Source: Chitinophagaceae bacterium
Lineage (GTDB): Bacteria; Bacteroidota; Bacteroidia; Chitinophagales; Chitinophagaceae
DNA: 47,027 nt
Assembly: GCA_025360525.1 (NCBI GenBank)
Contig: JANYCA010000057.1
Location: 1-47,027, forward strand
Reading direction: 5' to 3'
The notes beneath the pieces were generated by a model. It searched no databases, was not told where the DNA came from, and saw only the letters and a program-made list of their open reading frames with translations. Position 1 is the first letter of the stretch; each line of letters starts with the position of its first letter. A program made the position numbers and the translations under genes. Below are positions 17,583 through 27,262 of this stretch, piece by piece.

Positions 17583-17852
17583 TTACAGCTTCTCAGCTAG
17601 TTCTTTACCTGCTTTAAATTTAGCTACTCTTTTAGCTTTAATTTTGATAACCGCACCAGTTTGTGGGTTACGGCCGTTACGGGCTGCTCTTTTAGAAACC
17701 GAAAAAGTACCAAAACCTACCAAAGTAACTTTACCATTACCTTTTAAAGTTTTTGTAACAGCAGCTACAAAAGAATCTAAAGTAGCATTAGCCTGCGTTT
17801 TTGTAATGCCTGCATCATCAGCAATCTTAGCGATCAATTCTGCTTTGTTCAT
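17583..17852 (-). CDS. hup: HU family DNA-binding protein
   Basis: The 89-residue product opens MNKAELIAKIADDAGITKTQ and carries the DNA-binding beta-arm RAARNGRNPQTGAVIKIKA. It is the normal length for HU, a nucleoid protein that bends DNA. It is probably one of several HU copies in the genome. A promoter match lies upstream at 17884-17913. Start ATG 17852. Confidence 0.96.
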   Translation of the reverse strand: MNKAELIAKIADDAGITKTQANATLDSFVAAVTKTLKGNGKVTLVGFGTFSVSKRAARNGRNPQTGAVIKIKAKRVAKFKAGKELAEKL

Positions 17853-17883
17853 AATTTATTTTTTGATTTTTTATTAAGAATAA

Positions 17884-17913
17884 CAAATATAGAAGGTTTT
17901 TAATTGCAACAAA
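17884..17913 (-). promoter_or_regulatory. Promoter for the HU gene
   Basis: On the minus strand TTTG (17913-17910) precedes TATATTTG (17891-17884) by 18 bp, close to the Bacteroidota consensus. It lies 32 bp upstream of the HU start codon. Confidence 0.6.
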
Positions 17914-18143
17914 ATTTTTTTAACGCACAATTGCACATATAGAACGCTGAAATCCACAAGGAACAAGGGATAGCGTAAAATTTTGCCAACCTGAAATTTT
18001 ACATAAATTAAACGTAATCAACTGAAACCCTTTATGGTAAAGGCTTTCAGAGATATATTCCTGAAATTCAATACTGATGCGGCTTACAGCCTAATATACA
18101 AACGTTTTTCCTTAACAAAAGGAAAATTATTTTTTTTGCACAC

Positions 18144-18449
18144 CTAGTTAATAACTTGCATTAAAGACCGGTAACCCATAAATTGGTTACCCCACTTATC
18201 AAATGATTTATGGCGTAAGGTGCCCGCAAAATTTTCGATATATCGGTTGTATAATGACTTACTTTCTGCAACGTATTGTACTGCATAAGTGGGGCCTTCA
18301 CTGTCATCCACTTCAAGTAGCCTTACTATAGTTGCATTTGTAAAACACCCGGTAGCCAAAACCTCCGGCACATGCTCTTCTTTAAGCCATTGCAGCCAGG
18401 CCTCGTGAATGGGTTCTTGTATTTTTATGGTTACGTTGTAGATAAACAT
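18144..18449 (-). CDS. DUF4286 family protein
   Basis: The 101-residue protein begins MFIYNVTIKIQEPIHEAWLQ and contains YAVQYVAESKSLYNRYIENF, the pattern of DUF4286, a small ferredoxin-like fold common in Bacteroidota. Function is unknown. It lies 19 bp downstream of the DUF3999 gene. Confidence 0.82.
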   Translation of the reverse strand: MFIYNVTIKIQEPIHEAWLQWLKEEHVPEVLATGCFTNATIVRLLEVDDSEGPTYAVQYVAESKSLYNRYIENFAGTLRHKSFDKWGNQFMGYRSLMQVIN

Positions 18450-18468
18450 GTTGCAAAGGTAAATGGAG

Positions 18469-19707
18469 TTAGAGCGATTCTTTCTCTTTATTCATGTCTT
18501 TTACCAACTTGTAGGTAAAGAAGGAAAGCACCAGGCTTGCAGTAGCAATTGCCAGCCAAATCATCCATTTGCCGTTCTTTTTTTGATCATTTACAAAAGC
18601 TTTGTTAATAGCAACAATATTGCCAATGGTAGCCTCGGGTAAAGAGGGTGCAGCACTGATATTTAATTGCTGCAAATCGTACGATGGAGCTGTTGCTGCA
18701 ATATTATTTAGTATCAATTCATACTTGTTTTCTTTTTCTAAATATGCAGTTGCAAAAAGATAGCTATTGAAAGTTTTTACTGCGTCTATCTTTAATGGCA
18801 AATTATCTTCATTGCTAACAACGAGATAAAATACAACCGCATTTATTATTGGAATCTTGTATTGAAGTGTACTGTTATTGGAAATAATAAAGGATTGCTG
18901 CATTTGGCCCGGAATACGAAAAGAGTGATTGGCAGATGAAGGAATATGCAAATCAACATTTCTATAAAAGTATTTAACCCCTAATATTTTTAATTGTATT
19001 TCATCAAAATGATAAGCAGCAGATTGAGTTACCCTAACGTAGGAATATTTGCCACTATCTTGCTGAAATACAGCAACAGCAGGGTTTACAAAGGATTTGT
19101 GTAACGAAGTGTTATGGGGCATGCCAGTAGTTTGTACACCAAGTATATTAAATGGCGACTTGCCTTTATTATTGATGATAATTTTATAATACCCATAGTT
19201 GGTTTGAGGAAAATAGATATTGAAACCAGCCACATTTTCATCATCTATTTTTGATGGCTTAATTAAAATACTGTCGTTGATGACGAACCAGTTTTTAGCA
19301 TCATCGCTGCCTGTTAATGTACCGTATCTTTCTGCAGCTGTATTCTTCATTTTTAAGAATAAGTTTGAAATGCTGCTGCTGTCGCTGGTAATAATGAGTT
19401 CTGTATTATTGGCAGCATTCTCTTTTGTAACAAAGGGTAATGTCCATAAAATATTATCAGCCGCTTTTTCACTGTTGATTGTTCTCAGCAAATGTGGCAC
19501 CCACTTGCCAGCACTATTTACTATCCGCAGATCGCTGTAATCTGTTTTTAAATGAGCAGTAACAGCTGGGGTAAATACAATATTGTACAGGCCGGATTCT
19601 TTTACCGGATTAATAGCAGCCTTGTAATGATAGCCTGAAGTTTGTGCGGTAGCGCAACATGCAGCCATGACAAACATCAGCCACAGGCTATATTTTTTTC
19701 TCTTCAT
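18469..19707 (-). CDS. DUF3999 family protein
   Basis: From ATG 19707 the product is 412 residues with a signal peptide (LMFVMAACCATAQ), a large beta-rich exported region and a C-terminal membrane anchor (MIWLAIATASLVLSFFTYKLV) ending in a charged tail. This layout matches DUF3999, usually encoded beside DUF2339 as here. Its start overlaps the end of the DUF2339 gene by 20 bp, so the two are coupled and probably form one envelope complex of unknown role. Confidence 0.78.
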   Translation of the reverse strand: MKRKKYSLWLMFVMAACCATAQTSGYHYKAAINPVKESGLYNIVFTPAVTAHLKTDYSDLRIVNSAGKWVPHLLRTINSEKAADNILWTLPFVTKENAANNTELIITSDSSSISNLFLKMKNTAAERYGTLTGSDDAKNWFVINDSILIKPSKIDDENVAGFNIYFPQTNYGYYKIIINNKGKSPFNILGVQTTGMPHNTSLHKSFVNPAVAVFQQDSGKYSYVRVTQSAAYHFDEIQLKILGVKYFYRNVDLHIPSSANHSFRIPGQMQQSFIISNNSTLQYKIPIINAVVFYLVVSNEDNLPLKIDAVKTFNSYLFATAYLEKENKYELILNNIAATAPSYDLQQLNISAAPSLPEATIGNIVAINKAFVNDQKKNGKWMIWLAIATASLVLSFFTYKLVKDMNKEKESL

Positions 19708-22096
19708 TATCAATGATGATCTTTTTTAAACGCTGGTACATAAAAGAGATTACAAGCAGTAAAATACCGAGCATGATAAATGCTGCAATTTTGCCTCCTT
19801 CAGAAATATTGCTGATATCCAGTATAAATAATTTGAGTAAGGCAAGTGTAAAAATACTGAGAGAAATAATCCTCAATGTTTTGTATTTATATTTCATCCC
19901 AAGCCACATAATTATAAAAGAAAATAATGCCCACACGATAGTAAGGCCCGCCTTTACATACTGTGCATTGTACATAATGTACTTGTGTGGATCTGCCAAT
20001 AAACTAACGTATAGATAATTGCATTCCCTGCTGAAATAAATTATTAGCAGTAAATTAATTAACCAGGTAAACCTATTGCCTAACTGCTCGTAATTTGATC
20101 TGAAAATTTGAATAAGCTGGTACAACAAATACAGTAAAATAGCAGATGAAAGCCAATGTGCAATTGAATGAACGCCGGCATAATGCATTTCAACAACTCC
20201 TTGTATCAAGTTTGAAGAAAGCCCAATACTGCCCAGGTAAAAAATAAAACCTGCCAATATCAATGCTATCGAGAATGCAGGTTTGTCCACACGTTTCATT
20301 CTATTTTTGGCCAATAGTATCAGTGCGATAAAGCTATACGTAATTAATTGATGGTATGCATTGGGGATATCAAAACTTTGCTGTTTGATAAAGCCAAGAT
20401 TTACCGCAAACATGCAAGTGGCATATAAAACAAGTAAAGCTGCTACCGCCAGGCAATTGCTGAATATTAAATTTTTAATACCCAAAACATACACCTCTGT
20501 TCCGGCAGTTTTTCTTAATAATGCAGCATACAAACCAAGGGAGAGTATCGTAACAATATTGGTAATAGCGCCTTGCCAATTAGTGAATATTACGGGAATA
20601 AATGCATCGGCTTTATCGTTGGCAATTGACCAATCCATTAGTAAACTGAATGTCATCAACAGCAATACAATGGCAGAAGAATATTTAAAAATTTTAATGC
20701 CGCTTCGCTGGTGAAGCCAGTACAACAATACACACTCCGCACTCCAAAACATTGTGATGGTATGGCCATGTAATTGAACCGGTGCCGACAATGAAATAAA
20801 GGTGAGTGTGAGCCCGATGAGCAGGTAGAGTAAATTTTTATCGCCTCGCTGTTTTTTATATAAATACCAGGCCAGGCAAAGGTTTACCATGCCTAAGATA
20901 ATGGTGAAAATGCCCTGGTAAGCGCCATTATCCCATTGGCTTAGTAACGTCATGCCCTCGGCATAATAACTAAAGGTTATCATCATCAACAGCGAAAAAT
21001 CAAATGCCTTAAAGGGCTTTTGCGTACGCAGGTTGTGGATTAAAACTGTTGTTAAAAAAATGGCATAGAAAGCAGTCGCAAAAAGTAATCCATTTACATA
21101 AGGCAGTTGTTCATTTCTTACAAAGCCATTAATGAGCCAGCCGCCGTAAATAATTAGTGTAAAGAAGAAAGAAAGTATATGCAGCAATGGCCATTTTTTA
21201 AACCATGCTATGGTAAGCATGCCAATATTTAGAATGATGAGGTAGCTGAACAATACAACATAATTACCGCTGCCGCTGCTTACCATAAATGGGGCTAAAA
21301 ATCCTCCGACAACAGCAATGACAGCCAGCTCAATTTTATTGTACAACAGCGAAAGCGCTACCGCAAATGCGGTGATTACAATCATGATAATGAACGCCGC
21401 CGTTTGGGAAAATAACTGGTACTCATGAAAAGCAAATGCAATGGTAAAATAAAATACTGCAATACCACCGCCTGCCAATACAGAACTAAATGCCCTGTAA
21501 CTGTTGCGCAAATAATGGGCAATGCCCACCATAATAGCACCACAGCCAATGCCTATAATTACCCTGCCACTTTCCTTTATCCAGTTTTGATCAATGGCAT
21601 ATTTTACAAAAAATGCAATGCCCAATACCAGCACACCAATACCTATTTTATTCACCAGGTTTTCGCCTACAAATTTTTCCAGATCGGGATTGTTTTGGAG
21701 CCATCGTTGCCACCAACTTTGCGGTGGTTCAGTTGGTTTTATTCTTTTAAATTCGGGGGCTTCCGCTGCCGAAGCGGTAACCTGCGTTGCGATTGCCGGA
21801 ACTTCGGTAATCGCTTCAGCTTGAGTGGGAGTTGTATTAATTATTGATGGCTCTGCTACTTCTTCTTTTTCTATTACCGGGGCAACATAGGGCCGCCATT
21901 GTACTACGGCTTCATCTGTTAGTAGCAGTTCGCCTTCTTTTTTTATGCTGCTGCTAGCTTCCTTTATCTCAATCAATTCTTTTTTGAGCGATAAAAAACT
22001 TTTGTGAGTACGATCTGCAATTTCTTTTTGGTCAGACCGCAACTTTACCAATAAAATGATGATTACAACAAAGGCGATAAGTAGTAGCAGTTCCAT
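19688..22096 (-). CDS. DUF2339 multi-spanning membrane protein
   Basis: The 802-residue protein starts with a single membrane helix (LLLLIAFVVIIILLV), then a coiled-coil/linker region, then NPDLEKFVGENLVNKIGIGVLVLGIAFFVKYAIDQ-type signature, and more than 20 hydrophobic segments to the end. The E-NLVNKIGI motif is diagnostic of DUF2339. It is a large inner-membrane protein of unknown transport or assembly role, partnered with DUF3999. Confidence 0.85.
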   Translation of the reverse strand: MELLLLIAFVVIIILLVKLRSDQKEIADRTHKSFLSLKKELIEIKEASSSIKKEGELLLTDEAVVQWRPYVAPVIEKEEVAEPSIINTTPTQAEAITEVPAIATQVTASAAEAPEFKRIKPTEPPQSWWQRWLQNNPDLEKFVGENLVNKIGIGVLVLGIAFFVKYAIDQNWIKESGRVIIGIGCGAIMVGIAHYLRNSYRAFSSVLAGGGIAVFYFTIAFAFHEYQLFSQTAAFIIMIVITAFAVALSLLYNKIELAVIAVVGGFLAPFMVSSGSGNYVVLFSYLIILNIGMLTIAWFKKWPLLHILSFFFTLIIYGGWLINGFVRNEQLPYVNGLLFATAFYAIFLTTVLIHNLRTQKPFKAFDFSLLMMITFSYYAEGMTLLSQWDNGAYQGIFTIILGMVNLCLAWYLYKKQRGDKNLLYLLIGLTLTFISLSAPVQLHGHTITMFWSAECVLLYWLHQRSGIKIFKYSSAIVLLLMTFSLLMDWSIANDKADAFIPVIFTNWQGAITNIVTILSLGLYAALLRKTAGTEVYVLGIKNLIFSNCLAVAALLVLYATCMFAVNLGFIKQQSFDIPNAYHQLITYSFIALILLAKNRMKRVDKPAFSIALILAGFIFYLGSIGLSSNLIQGVVEMHYAGVHSIAHWLSSAILLYLLYQLIQIFRSNYEQLGNRFTWLINLLLIIYFSRECNYLYVSLLADPHKYIMYNAQYVKAGLTIVWALFSFIIMWLGMKYKYKTLRIISLSIFTLALLKLFILDISNISEGGKIAAFIMLGILLLVISFMYQRLKKIIIDNEEKKI

Positions 22097-22167
22097 GGTA
22101 ATTTTTTAGTAATTGAATGTACCAGTAAAAAATTACATGTGGCAATAAAACTAAAAACTTGATGCTG

Positions 22168-22935
22168 TTAACTTTTTATTTCAACATATACCGGACAATG
22201 ATCGCTGTGTTTTACATCCGGAAAAATATCAGCATCAGCCAACCTGTTTTTGATTGAATCAGTTACAGTAATGTAATCTATCCGCCAGCCTTTGTTATTA
22301 AGTCTTACCGTAGGGAAACGCTGACTCCACCAACTGTAGCGGTGTGGCTCCGGGTGAAATACCCGGAAAGTATCAATCCATCCCTTACCTAAAAAACTGG
22401 TCATCCAGTCTCTTTCCTGTGGTAAAAATCCAGACGAGTTTTTATTGCCTTTGGGATCATGAATGTCTATTTCATTGTGGGCAATATTATAATCACCTAC
22501 CAGAACAATATTTGGTTTTGTCTTTTGTAAAGTTGTAAGATAGGCAGCAATTTCATCCAGCCATATATACTTAAACTGTTGGCGCTCATCACCACTTGTG
22601 CCAGATGGAAAGTATGCATTGATAAGCCTGATGTCCCCAAAATCCATTTGTATAACCCTTCCTTCATCGTCACTTACTTTGTGGCCGTTGCCATATATTA
22701 CCTGATCTGGTTTTATTTTTGAAAAAACGGCCACGCCACTGTAACCTTTTTTGTTGGCACTAAACCAGTGATGATGATAGCCCAATGCCTCAAATGCCTT
22801 CATATCCACATCGCCCTGACTGGCCTTTGTTTCCTGAAAACAGATAATATCGGCAGGGTCGGTTTTTAGCCAATCAATCAATCCTTTTTTTATAGCGGCA
22901 CGTATGCCATTCACATTGTAGGAAATTATGCGCAT
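22168..22935 (-). CDS. xth: Exodeoxyribonuclease III
   Basis: The 255-residue product has the AP-endonuclease/exonuclease III fold: NVNGIRAAIKKG, CFQETKA (metal-binding Glu), VLVGDYNIAH (catalytic Asp/Asn), WRIDYI, and the final SDHCPVYVE (catalytic His). It repairs abasic sites and degrades 3' ends of duplex DNA. It stands between the DUF2339 gene and the Uma2 gene, 10 bp from the latter. Start ATG 22935. Confidence 0.95.
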   Translation of the reverse strand: MRIISYNVNGIRAAIKKGLIDWLKTDPADIICFQETKASQGDVDMKAFEALGYHHHWFSANKKGYSGVAVFSKIKPDQVIYGNGHKVSDDEGRVIQMDFGDIRLINAYFPSGTSGDERQQFKYIWLDEIAAYLTTLQKTKPNIVLVGDYNIAHNEIDIHDPKGNKNSSGFLPQERDWMTSFLGKGWIDTFRVFHPEPHRYSWWSQRFPTVRLNNKGWRIDYITVTDSIKNRLADADIFPDVKHSDHCPVYVEIKS

Positions 22936-22945
22936 GGGGGAGTTT

Positions 22946-23506
22946 TTATTGCAAATTGTAAATGCCTTTCAACGGCAGTTCAATAGCAAATTTTTTTAGC
23001 GGTACGGAATCTTCTATCTTGTTACAAATTGCTGACTGCCATTCGCCTTTATCATCTTTGCTGAAACAGTTTACATACATAAACTCAGGCTCAACCAATA
23101 TATAATATTCCAGCGTTTCAATCTTTTGATACTGGATAAACTTGTCGATGGTGTCGTATTTTCTTGTCCTATCACTCAACACTTCAATCAGCAATACCGG
23201 GTATTGTTTAATGTACTTGTTTTGCAAATCATCAGGGTGGTTGGTTACAAAAACATCCGGATAAGTGTAGTGGTCTTCTTCCTGTATTTTTACTTTTACC
23301 CCTTCCATGTAAACCTTGTAATCCTTACCGGCTAAATGTGTTTTTAACAGAAAGGTTAGGTTGTAGCATATTTCATTGTGTAAATCGCTTGCTCCTGACA
23401 TATCGTATAATTGACCGTTAATAAATTCATGCCTAATATCGCTGGCTTCATCCAATTGAATGTATTCTTCCACCGTATAAATTTTATCATCAATGGCCTG
23501 TATCAT
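22946..23506 (-). CDS. Uma2 family protein (PD-(D/E)XK superfamily)
   Basis: The 186-residue product has the Uma2/DUF820 pattern: YTVEEYIQLDEASDIRHEFINGQLYDMSGAS at the N-terminus, then YPDVFV (catalytic Asp) and PVLLIEVLSDRTRKYD (Glu of the ExK/S triad). Uma2 genes are often present in many copies, notably in cyanobacteria, and are predicted restriction-like endonucleases; activity is rarely shown. It sits 27 bp downstream of the large metH gene, adding a third PD-(D/E)XK-type protein to this locus. No flanking repeats were seen. Confidence 0.85.
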   Translation of the reverse strand: MIQAIDDKIYTVEEYIQLDEASDIRHEFINGQLYDMSGASDLHNEICYNLTFLLKTHLAGKDYKVYMEGVKVKIQEEDHYTYPDVFVTNHPDDLQNKYIKQYPVLLIEVLSDRTRKYDTIDKFIQYQKIETLEYYILVEPEFMYVNCFSKDDKGEWQSAICNKIEDSVPLKKFAIELPLKGIYNLQ

Positions 23507-23533
23507 ACAACATTATTTATCCAAATTTACATT

Positions 23534-26500
23534 TTATGCATCATAATCCAATACCGGCCGAAGCCATCTTTCTATCTCCTCCAATGGCATTTTCTTTCTT
23601 GCCGCATAATCTATTACCTGTTGTTTGTCAATTTTACCCACGCCAAAATATTTGCTTTCGGGGTTGGCAAAATACCATCCACAAACAGAAGATGCCGGAT
23701 ACATGGCCAATGATTCGGTGAGGTGAATACCCGTTGCCTCTTCTCCACCCAATAAATTAAACAACTTGTATTTCTCTGTATGGTCCGGGCAGGCAGGGTA
23801 GCCCGGTGCCGGGCGGATGCCGCTGTATTCTTCTTTAATCAATTGTTCATTGGTAAGCGCTTCCTCTTTTTCATATCCCCAGAATTCTTTACGTACTCTT
23901 GCATGCAGGCATTCTGCAAAGGCTTCAGCAAACCTGTCTGCAAGTGCTTGTAAAATAATTTTATTATAGTCGTCCAGCTCCTCTTCAAACCTTTTAAGAT
24001 GAGGTTCTATCCCTTCAATGGTTACGGAAAAAGCTCCGATAAAATCTGCCCCCTGTCCCCCAAAGGGGAAACTTGGATTGTTACTGTATTTTATACTCGG
24101 TAGTTTATTTAATTCGTTTGTGATAATTTCTAATATATCATTTGTTTTTTTTATTACTTCTTCATTGGTAAATCTTATCACCTTAAATCCCTTTTGTTTT
24201 AACCACTGAGTTCTTATTTCATCGGCTTCTGTATTTTCTGGTAACTGGTGTATAAGACCATCAATTTCAATAACCAGCTGCCTGTCTAAACAAACAATGT
24301 CTGTAATGTAAGTGCCAATAATGTGTTGCCTTCTAAATTTAAACCCTGCTAATTTTTTTGATTTTAAGCTATCCCATAATACCGCCTCGGCAGTGGTGGG
24401 TTGGTTGCGGTGTTCGAGTGCATACTGTTTTAGCAAAGTATAAGTTGTAGGGTCGGCCATTTGATATCCGAAGCCCACTTTCATCACCCCTTCCCATTGG
24501 GAAGGGGCTTCAGCAGGTTCTTCAACCAGCACACCCGGACGTGGGGTTGGGCTTTGTTTTATAAAATCTGCCAACGAAAGGTTGGGTTGCCCGGCAGCTT
24601 TTTTTGATTGTTGTCGTAAAAACTCAAGTTGTATGATTGTTTCATTGTTGATTACTTCCACCGTATCAGCAGCAGTTCTGGTTGCTTCCCAAAAACCCAC
24701 TACGCCTCTTGCGGTCAACCATTTTTCGTCGATAATTTGCTTTAATAATTTCTTAGCATCATGGTAAAGCTTGGTGGCTTCTTTACCAATTACTTCATCC
24801 GTTAATAGCGCTGGAAATTTGCCGTGCATTTCCCAGGCAATAAAAAATGGTTGCCAGTCAATGTATGGAGCAATTTCTTCCAAAGGGTATTTATCAAATA
24901 GTTTGGTGCCGGTGAAAGTTGGCTGTACTGGCTCGTAAGATGCCCAATCTATTACTGCTCCATTTTGTTGGGCAGTAGCAAAAGGTAACAATTGTTTCAC
25001 CGTTTTTCTATTGGCAAAATCTTCCTTTAGCTGGTCGTATTCTTTTTTGATATTGCCTAAAAAATCAGGCTTGTTTTCTTTGCTCAACAGGCTGCCGGCA
25101 ACGGTTACACTTCGGCTTGCATCAAGGACGTGAATGACACCTTCATCAAATTGCGGTGCAATTTTTACTGCCGTGTGCATCCTGGAAGTTGTAGCACCTC
25201 CAATCATCAATGGCTGTTTCATTCCCCTTCGTTTCATCTCATGTGCCACGTGTACCATCTCATCCAGCGAAGGTGTTATCAGCCCACTGAGGCCAATAAT
25301 GTCCACCTTTTCTCTTTCGGCTGTATCTAAAATTTTATCTGCCGAAACCATTACACCCAGGTCAATAATATCATAACCATTGCAGCCTAACACTACGCCT
25401 ACAATATTTTTTCCAATGTCGTGTACATCACCTTTTACAGTAGCCAATAAAATTTTAGCTGCCCCGGCAGTTTCTTCGTTTATGGTGCCTGCGGCAAGAT
25501 GGGCTACTTTTCTATCTTCTTTTTCCTGCTCAATAAATGGGGTAAGCACGGCAACAGATTTTTTCATTACCCTGGCACTTTTTACCACCTGCGGTAAAAA
25601 CATTTTTCCGGCGCCAAACAAATCACCCACTATGTTCATCCCGTCCATTAGTGGTCCTTCAATTACATCCAGCGGTTTGGGATATTTTTGCCTTGCTTCC
25701 TCCGTGTCTGCTTCAATATAATCTGTAATACCGTTGATGAGCGAATGGGATAATCTTTTTTCTACCGGTTCGTTTCTCCATTTTTCATCTTTAATAATTT
25801 CCTTGCCTTTTGCTTTTACGGTTTCTGCAAAGTTGATGAGTGCCTCGGTAGCTTCGTTGTTATCATTGTTGCGGTTTAGTAAAACATCTTCGCATAAATC
25901 TCTCAGTTTTGGTTCAATCTCATCGTACACTACCAGTTGGCCTGCGTTTACAATGCCCATATCCATGCCTGCTTTGATGGCATGAAACAGAAATACGGAA
26001 TGGATTGCTTCTCGTACATGATCGTTGCCACGAAATGAGAAAGACACATTGCTTACACCTCCGCTAACTTTTGTCAGCGGCATTAATTTTTTAATTTCCC
26101 GGGTGGCTTCAATAAAATCTACTGCATAATTATTGTGTTCTTCAATGCCGGTTGCTACTGCAAAAATGTTGGGATCAAAAATGATATCCTGCGGAGCATA
26201 ACCTACCTGCTGTACCAATATTTTGTATGCCCTATGGCAAATTTCTATTTTACGTTCTTTGGTATCTGCCTGTCCCTGCTCATCAAATGCCATTACAATT
26301 ACGGCTGCACCGTAACTTTTACAAATAAAGGCCTGCTCAATAAATTTAGCTCCGCCTTCTTTCATTGAAATGGAATTTACAATGCATTTACCCTGTACGC
26401 ATTTTAAACCTGCTTCTATAATTTGAAACTTAGAAGAATCAATCATGATGGGTATTTTGGCAATATCCGGTTCTGATTGTACAAGGTTTAAAAAAGTGGT

Positions 26501-26752
26501 CATGGCCTGCACCCCTTCCAGTAAAGCATCATCCATATTTACATCCAGCACCTGTGCTCCGCTTTCTACCTGTTGCCTTGCTACGCTAAGGGCTTCTTCG
26601 TACTTATCTTCTTTAATAAGCCTTGCAAATTTTTTGCTGCCGGTTACGTTGGTGCGCTCGCCTACATTTACAAAGTTGGTTTCTGGACGAACAACCAGTG
26701 GTTCTAAGCCGCTTAGTCGTAAATATGGTTTTATATGTTTTGTTTCGCTCAT
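23534..26752 (-). CDS. metH: Methionine synthase, pterin/B12/activation part, with in-frame DUF559 nuclease insert
   Basis: From ATG 26752 the product is 1072 residues. Domains are pterin-binding ([17 protein letters not shown]), B12 cap, B12-binding with the cobalt-ligating His in [10 protein letters not shown] (codon 444), and the S-adenosylmethionine reactivation domain ending with [12 protein letters not shown]. It transfers methyl from methyl-tetrahydrofolate to B12; the homocysteine domain is the separate gene at 27263. The reactivation domain is interrupted after LSLADFI by about 170 residues holding a DUF559 nuclease, and resumes at [10 protein letters not shown]. The frame is kept and no stop is introduced, so a hybrid protein is predicted. 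Without the insert the length is about 900, normal for this half. A longer frame to 26779 would begin with GTG inside the flanking inverted repeat. Confidence 0.92.
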   Translation of the reverse strand: MSETKHIKPYLRLSGLEPLVVRPETNFVNVGERTNVTGSKKFARLIKEDKYEEALSVARQQVESGAQVLDVNMDDALLEGVQAMTTFLNLVQSEPDIAKIPIMIDSSKFQIIEAGLKCVQGKCIVNSISMKEGGAKFIEQAFICKSYGAAVIVMAFDEQGQADTKERKIEICHRAYKILVQQVGYAPQDIIFDPNIFAVATGIEEHNNYAVDFIEATREIKKLMPLTKVSGGVSNVSFSFRGNDHVREAIHSVFLFHAIKAGMDMGIVNAGQLVVYDEIEPKLRDLCEDVLLNRNNDNNEATEALINFAETVKAKGKEIIKDEKWRNEPVEKRLSHSLINGITDYIEADTEEARQKYPKPLDVIEGPLMDGMNIVGDLFGAGKMFLPQVVKSARVMKKSVAVLTPFIEQEKEDRKVAHLAAGTINEETAGAAKILLATVKGDVHDIGKNIVGVVLGCNGYDIIDLGVMVSADKILDTAEREKVDIIGLSGLITPSLDEMVHVAHEMKRRGMKQPLMIGGATTSRMHTAVKIAPQFDEGVIHVLDASRSVTVAGSLLSKENKPDFLGNIKKEYDQLKEDFANRKTVKQLLPFATAQQNGAVIDWASYEPVQPTFTGTKLFDKYPLEEIAPYIDWQPFFIAWEMHGKFPALLTDEVIGKEATKLYHDAKKLLKQIIDEKWLTARGVVGFWEATRTAADTVEVINNETIIQLEFLRQQSKKAAGQPNLSLADFIKQSPTPRPGVLVEEPAEAPSQWEGVMKVGFGYQMADPTTYTLLKQYALEHRNQPTTAEAVLWDSLKSKKLAGFKFRRQHIIGTYITDIVCLDRQLVIEIDGLIHQLPENTEADEIRTQWLKQKGFKVIRFTNEEVIKKTNDILEIITNELNKLPSIKYSNNPSFPFGGQGADFIGAFSVTIEGIEPHLKRFEEELDDYNKIILQALADRFAEAFAECLHARVRKEFWGYEKEEALTNEQLIKEEYSGIRPAPGYPACPDHTEKYKLFNLLGGEEATGIHLTESLAMYPASSVCGWYFANPESKYFGVGKIDKQQVIDYAARKKMPLEEIERWLRPVLDYDA
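24051..24560 (-). mobile_element. In-frame DUF559 nuclease-encoding insertion inside metH
   Basis: About 510 bp (170 codons) interrupts the reactivation domain. It encodes a linker ([13 protein letters not shown], then [14 protein letters not shown]) and a DUF559 domain: [37 protein letters not shown] with the catalytic Asp and ExD, and [11 protein letters not shown]. The end at 24487-24507 contains a perfect palindrome (CCCCTTCCC-ATT-GGGAAGGGG) and the other end at 24047-24077 a C-run/AAAGGGG motif shared with the small insert at 27668. A perfect 12-bp direct repeat, ATAAAATCTGCC, occurs at 24039-24050 and 24561-24572. This could be a target duplication, but conserved LADFI and xDxIGAF residues at this place in MetH may explain part of it. 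Confidence 0.8.
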
Positions 26753-26767
26753 AATTTTTTTTTGATC

Positions 26768-26809
26768 TTTTTTTACCACAGAGAAAAAGGAGGTATTTCA
26801 CAGAGGTAA
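26768..26809 (+). repeat. Left terminal inverted repeat of the GxxExxY cassette
   Basis: It begins with seven T followed by ACCACAGAG and contains GGAGGTATTTCACAG. Compared with the right copy it differs at three positions. The motif CACAGAG is common at the ends of GxxExxY cassettes in other genomes, as far as I recall. Confidence 0.8.
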
Positions 26810-26816
26810 TAGAGAA

Positions 26817-27191
26817 TTAAAGTATCAATCTTTTTATACCATTTTTTAAATGGGCTGTATGGAAGTTGAGCAATAATCCAACTTTACAACCTGATAACTT
26901 TAAATAGGTTAGAACCTGCGCTGTATGTACCTCTGCGAATGTGTCTACAGTTTTGATTTCTACAATAACTTTGTGTTCTACCATTAAATCTACTCTATAG
27001 CCAATTTCCATTTTTATTTCTTCATAAAATAAGGGTAAGGCTTTTTCCTTTTCTGTATAAATGCCATTTTTATTAAGCACATAATACATACACTCTTTGT
27101 AGGAAGATTCAAGCAAGCCTGGACCAAGCTCTGTATGCACTTTAAATGCATACTTAAGAATCTGTTCGGTTAATTTATTTAAATCCTCCAT
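26817..27191 (-). CDS. GxxExxY protein (PD-(D/E)XK nuclease superfamily)
   Basis: From ATG 27191 the product is 124 residues. The family motif is complete in GLLESSY within GPGLLESSYKECMYYVL. The nuclease core follows with YRVDLMVEHKVIVEIKTVD (Asp and ExK) and ends HLKNGIKRLIL. A frame extended to 27227 would start with GTG in the inverted repeat. The family is widespread and predicted to be a nuclease; no cellular role is agreed. Its placement between terminal repeats suggests it is part of a selfish unit. Confidence 0.9.
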   Translation of the reverse strand: MEDLNKLTEQILKYAFKVHTELGPGLLESSYKECMYYVLNKNGIYTEKEKALPLFYEEIKMEIGYRVDLMVEHKVIVEIKTVDTFAEVHTAQVLTYLKLSGCKVGLLLNFHTAHLKNGIKRLIL

Positions 27192-27220
27192 GTAATAAAT
27201 TTTCTTAAATAAATCCTCCT

Positions 27221-27262
27221 TTACCACTGTGAAATACCTCCTCTTCCTCTGTGGTAAAAAAA
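27221..27262 (-). repeat. Right terminal inverted repeat of the GxxExxY cassette
   Basis: It is the inverted partner of 26768-26809, with 39 of 42 positions identical. Its outer end abuts the TAG stop codon (27263-27265) of the homocysteine methyltransferase gene. Confidence 0.8.

Larger units (their letters stand above)
26768..27262. mobile_element. 495-bp cassette: GxxExxY gene between 42-bp terminal inverted repeats
   Basis: The 42-nt sequences at 26768-26809 and 27221-27262 are inverted copies with three mismatches and enclose a single gene. The right repeat ends at the base before the stop codon of the small metH gene; the left one ends 15 bp before the start codon of the large metH gene. 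The cassette therefore exactly fills the gap between the two. No transposase is encoded; mobility would depend on the nuclease or on host functions. Confidence 0.75.
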
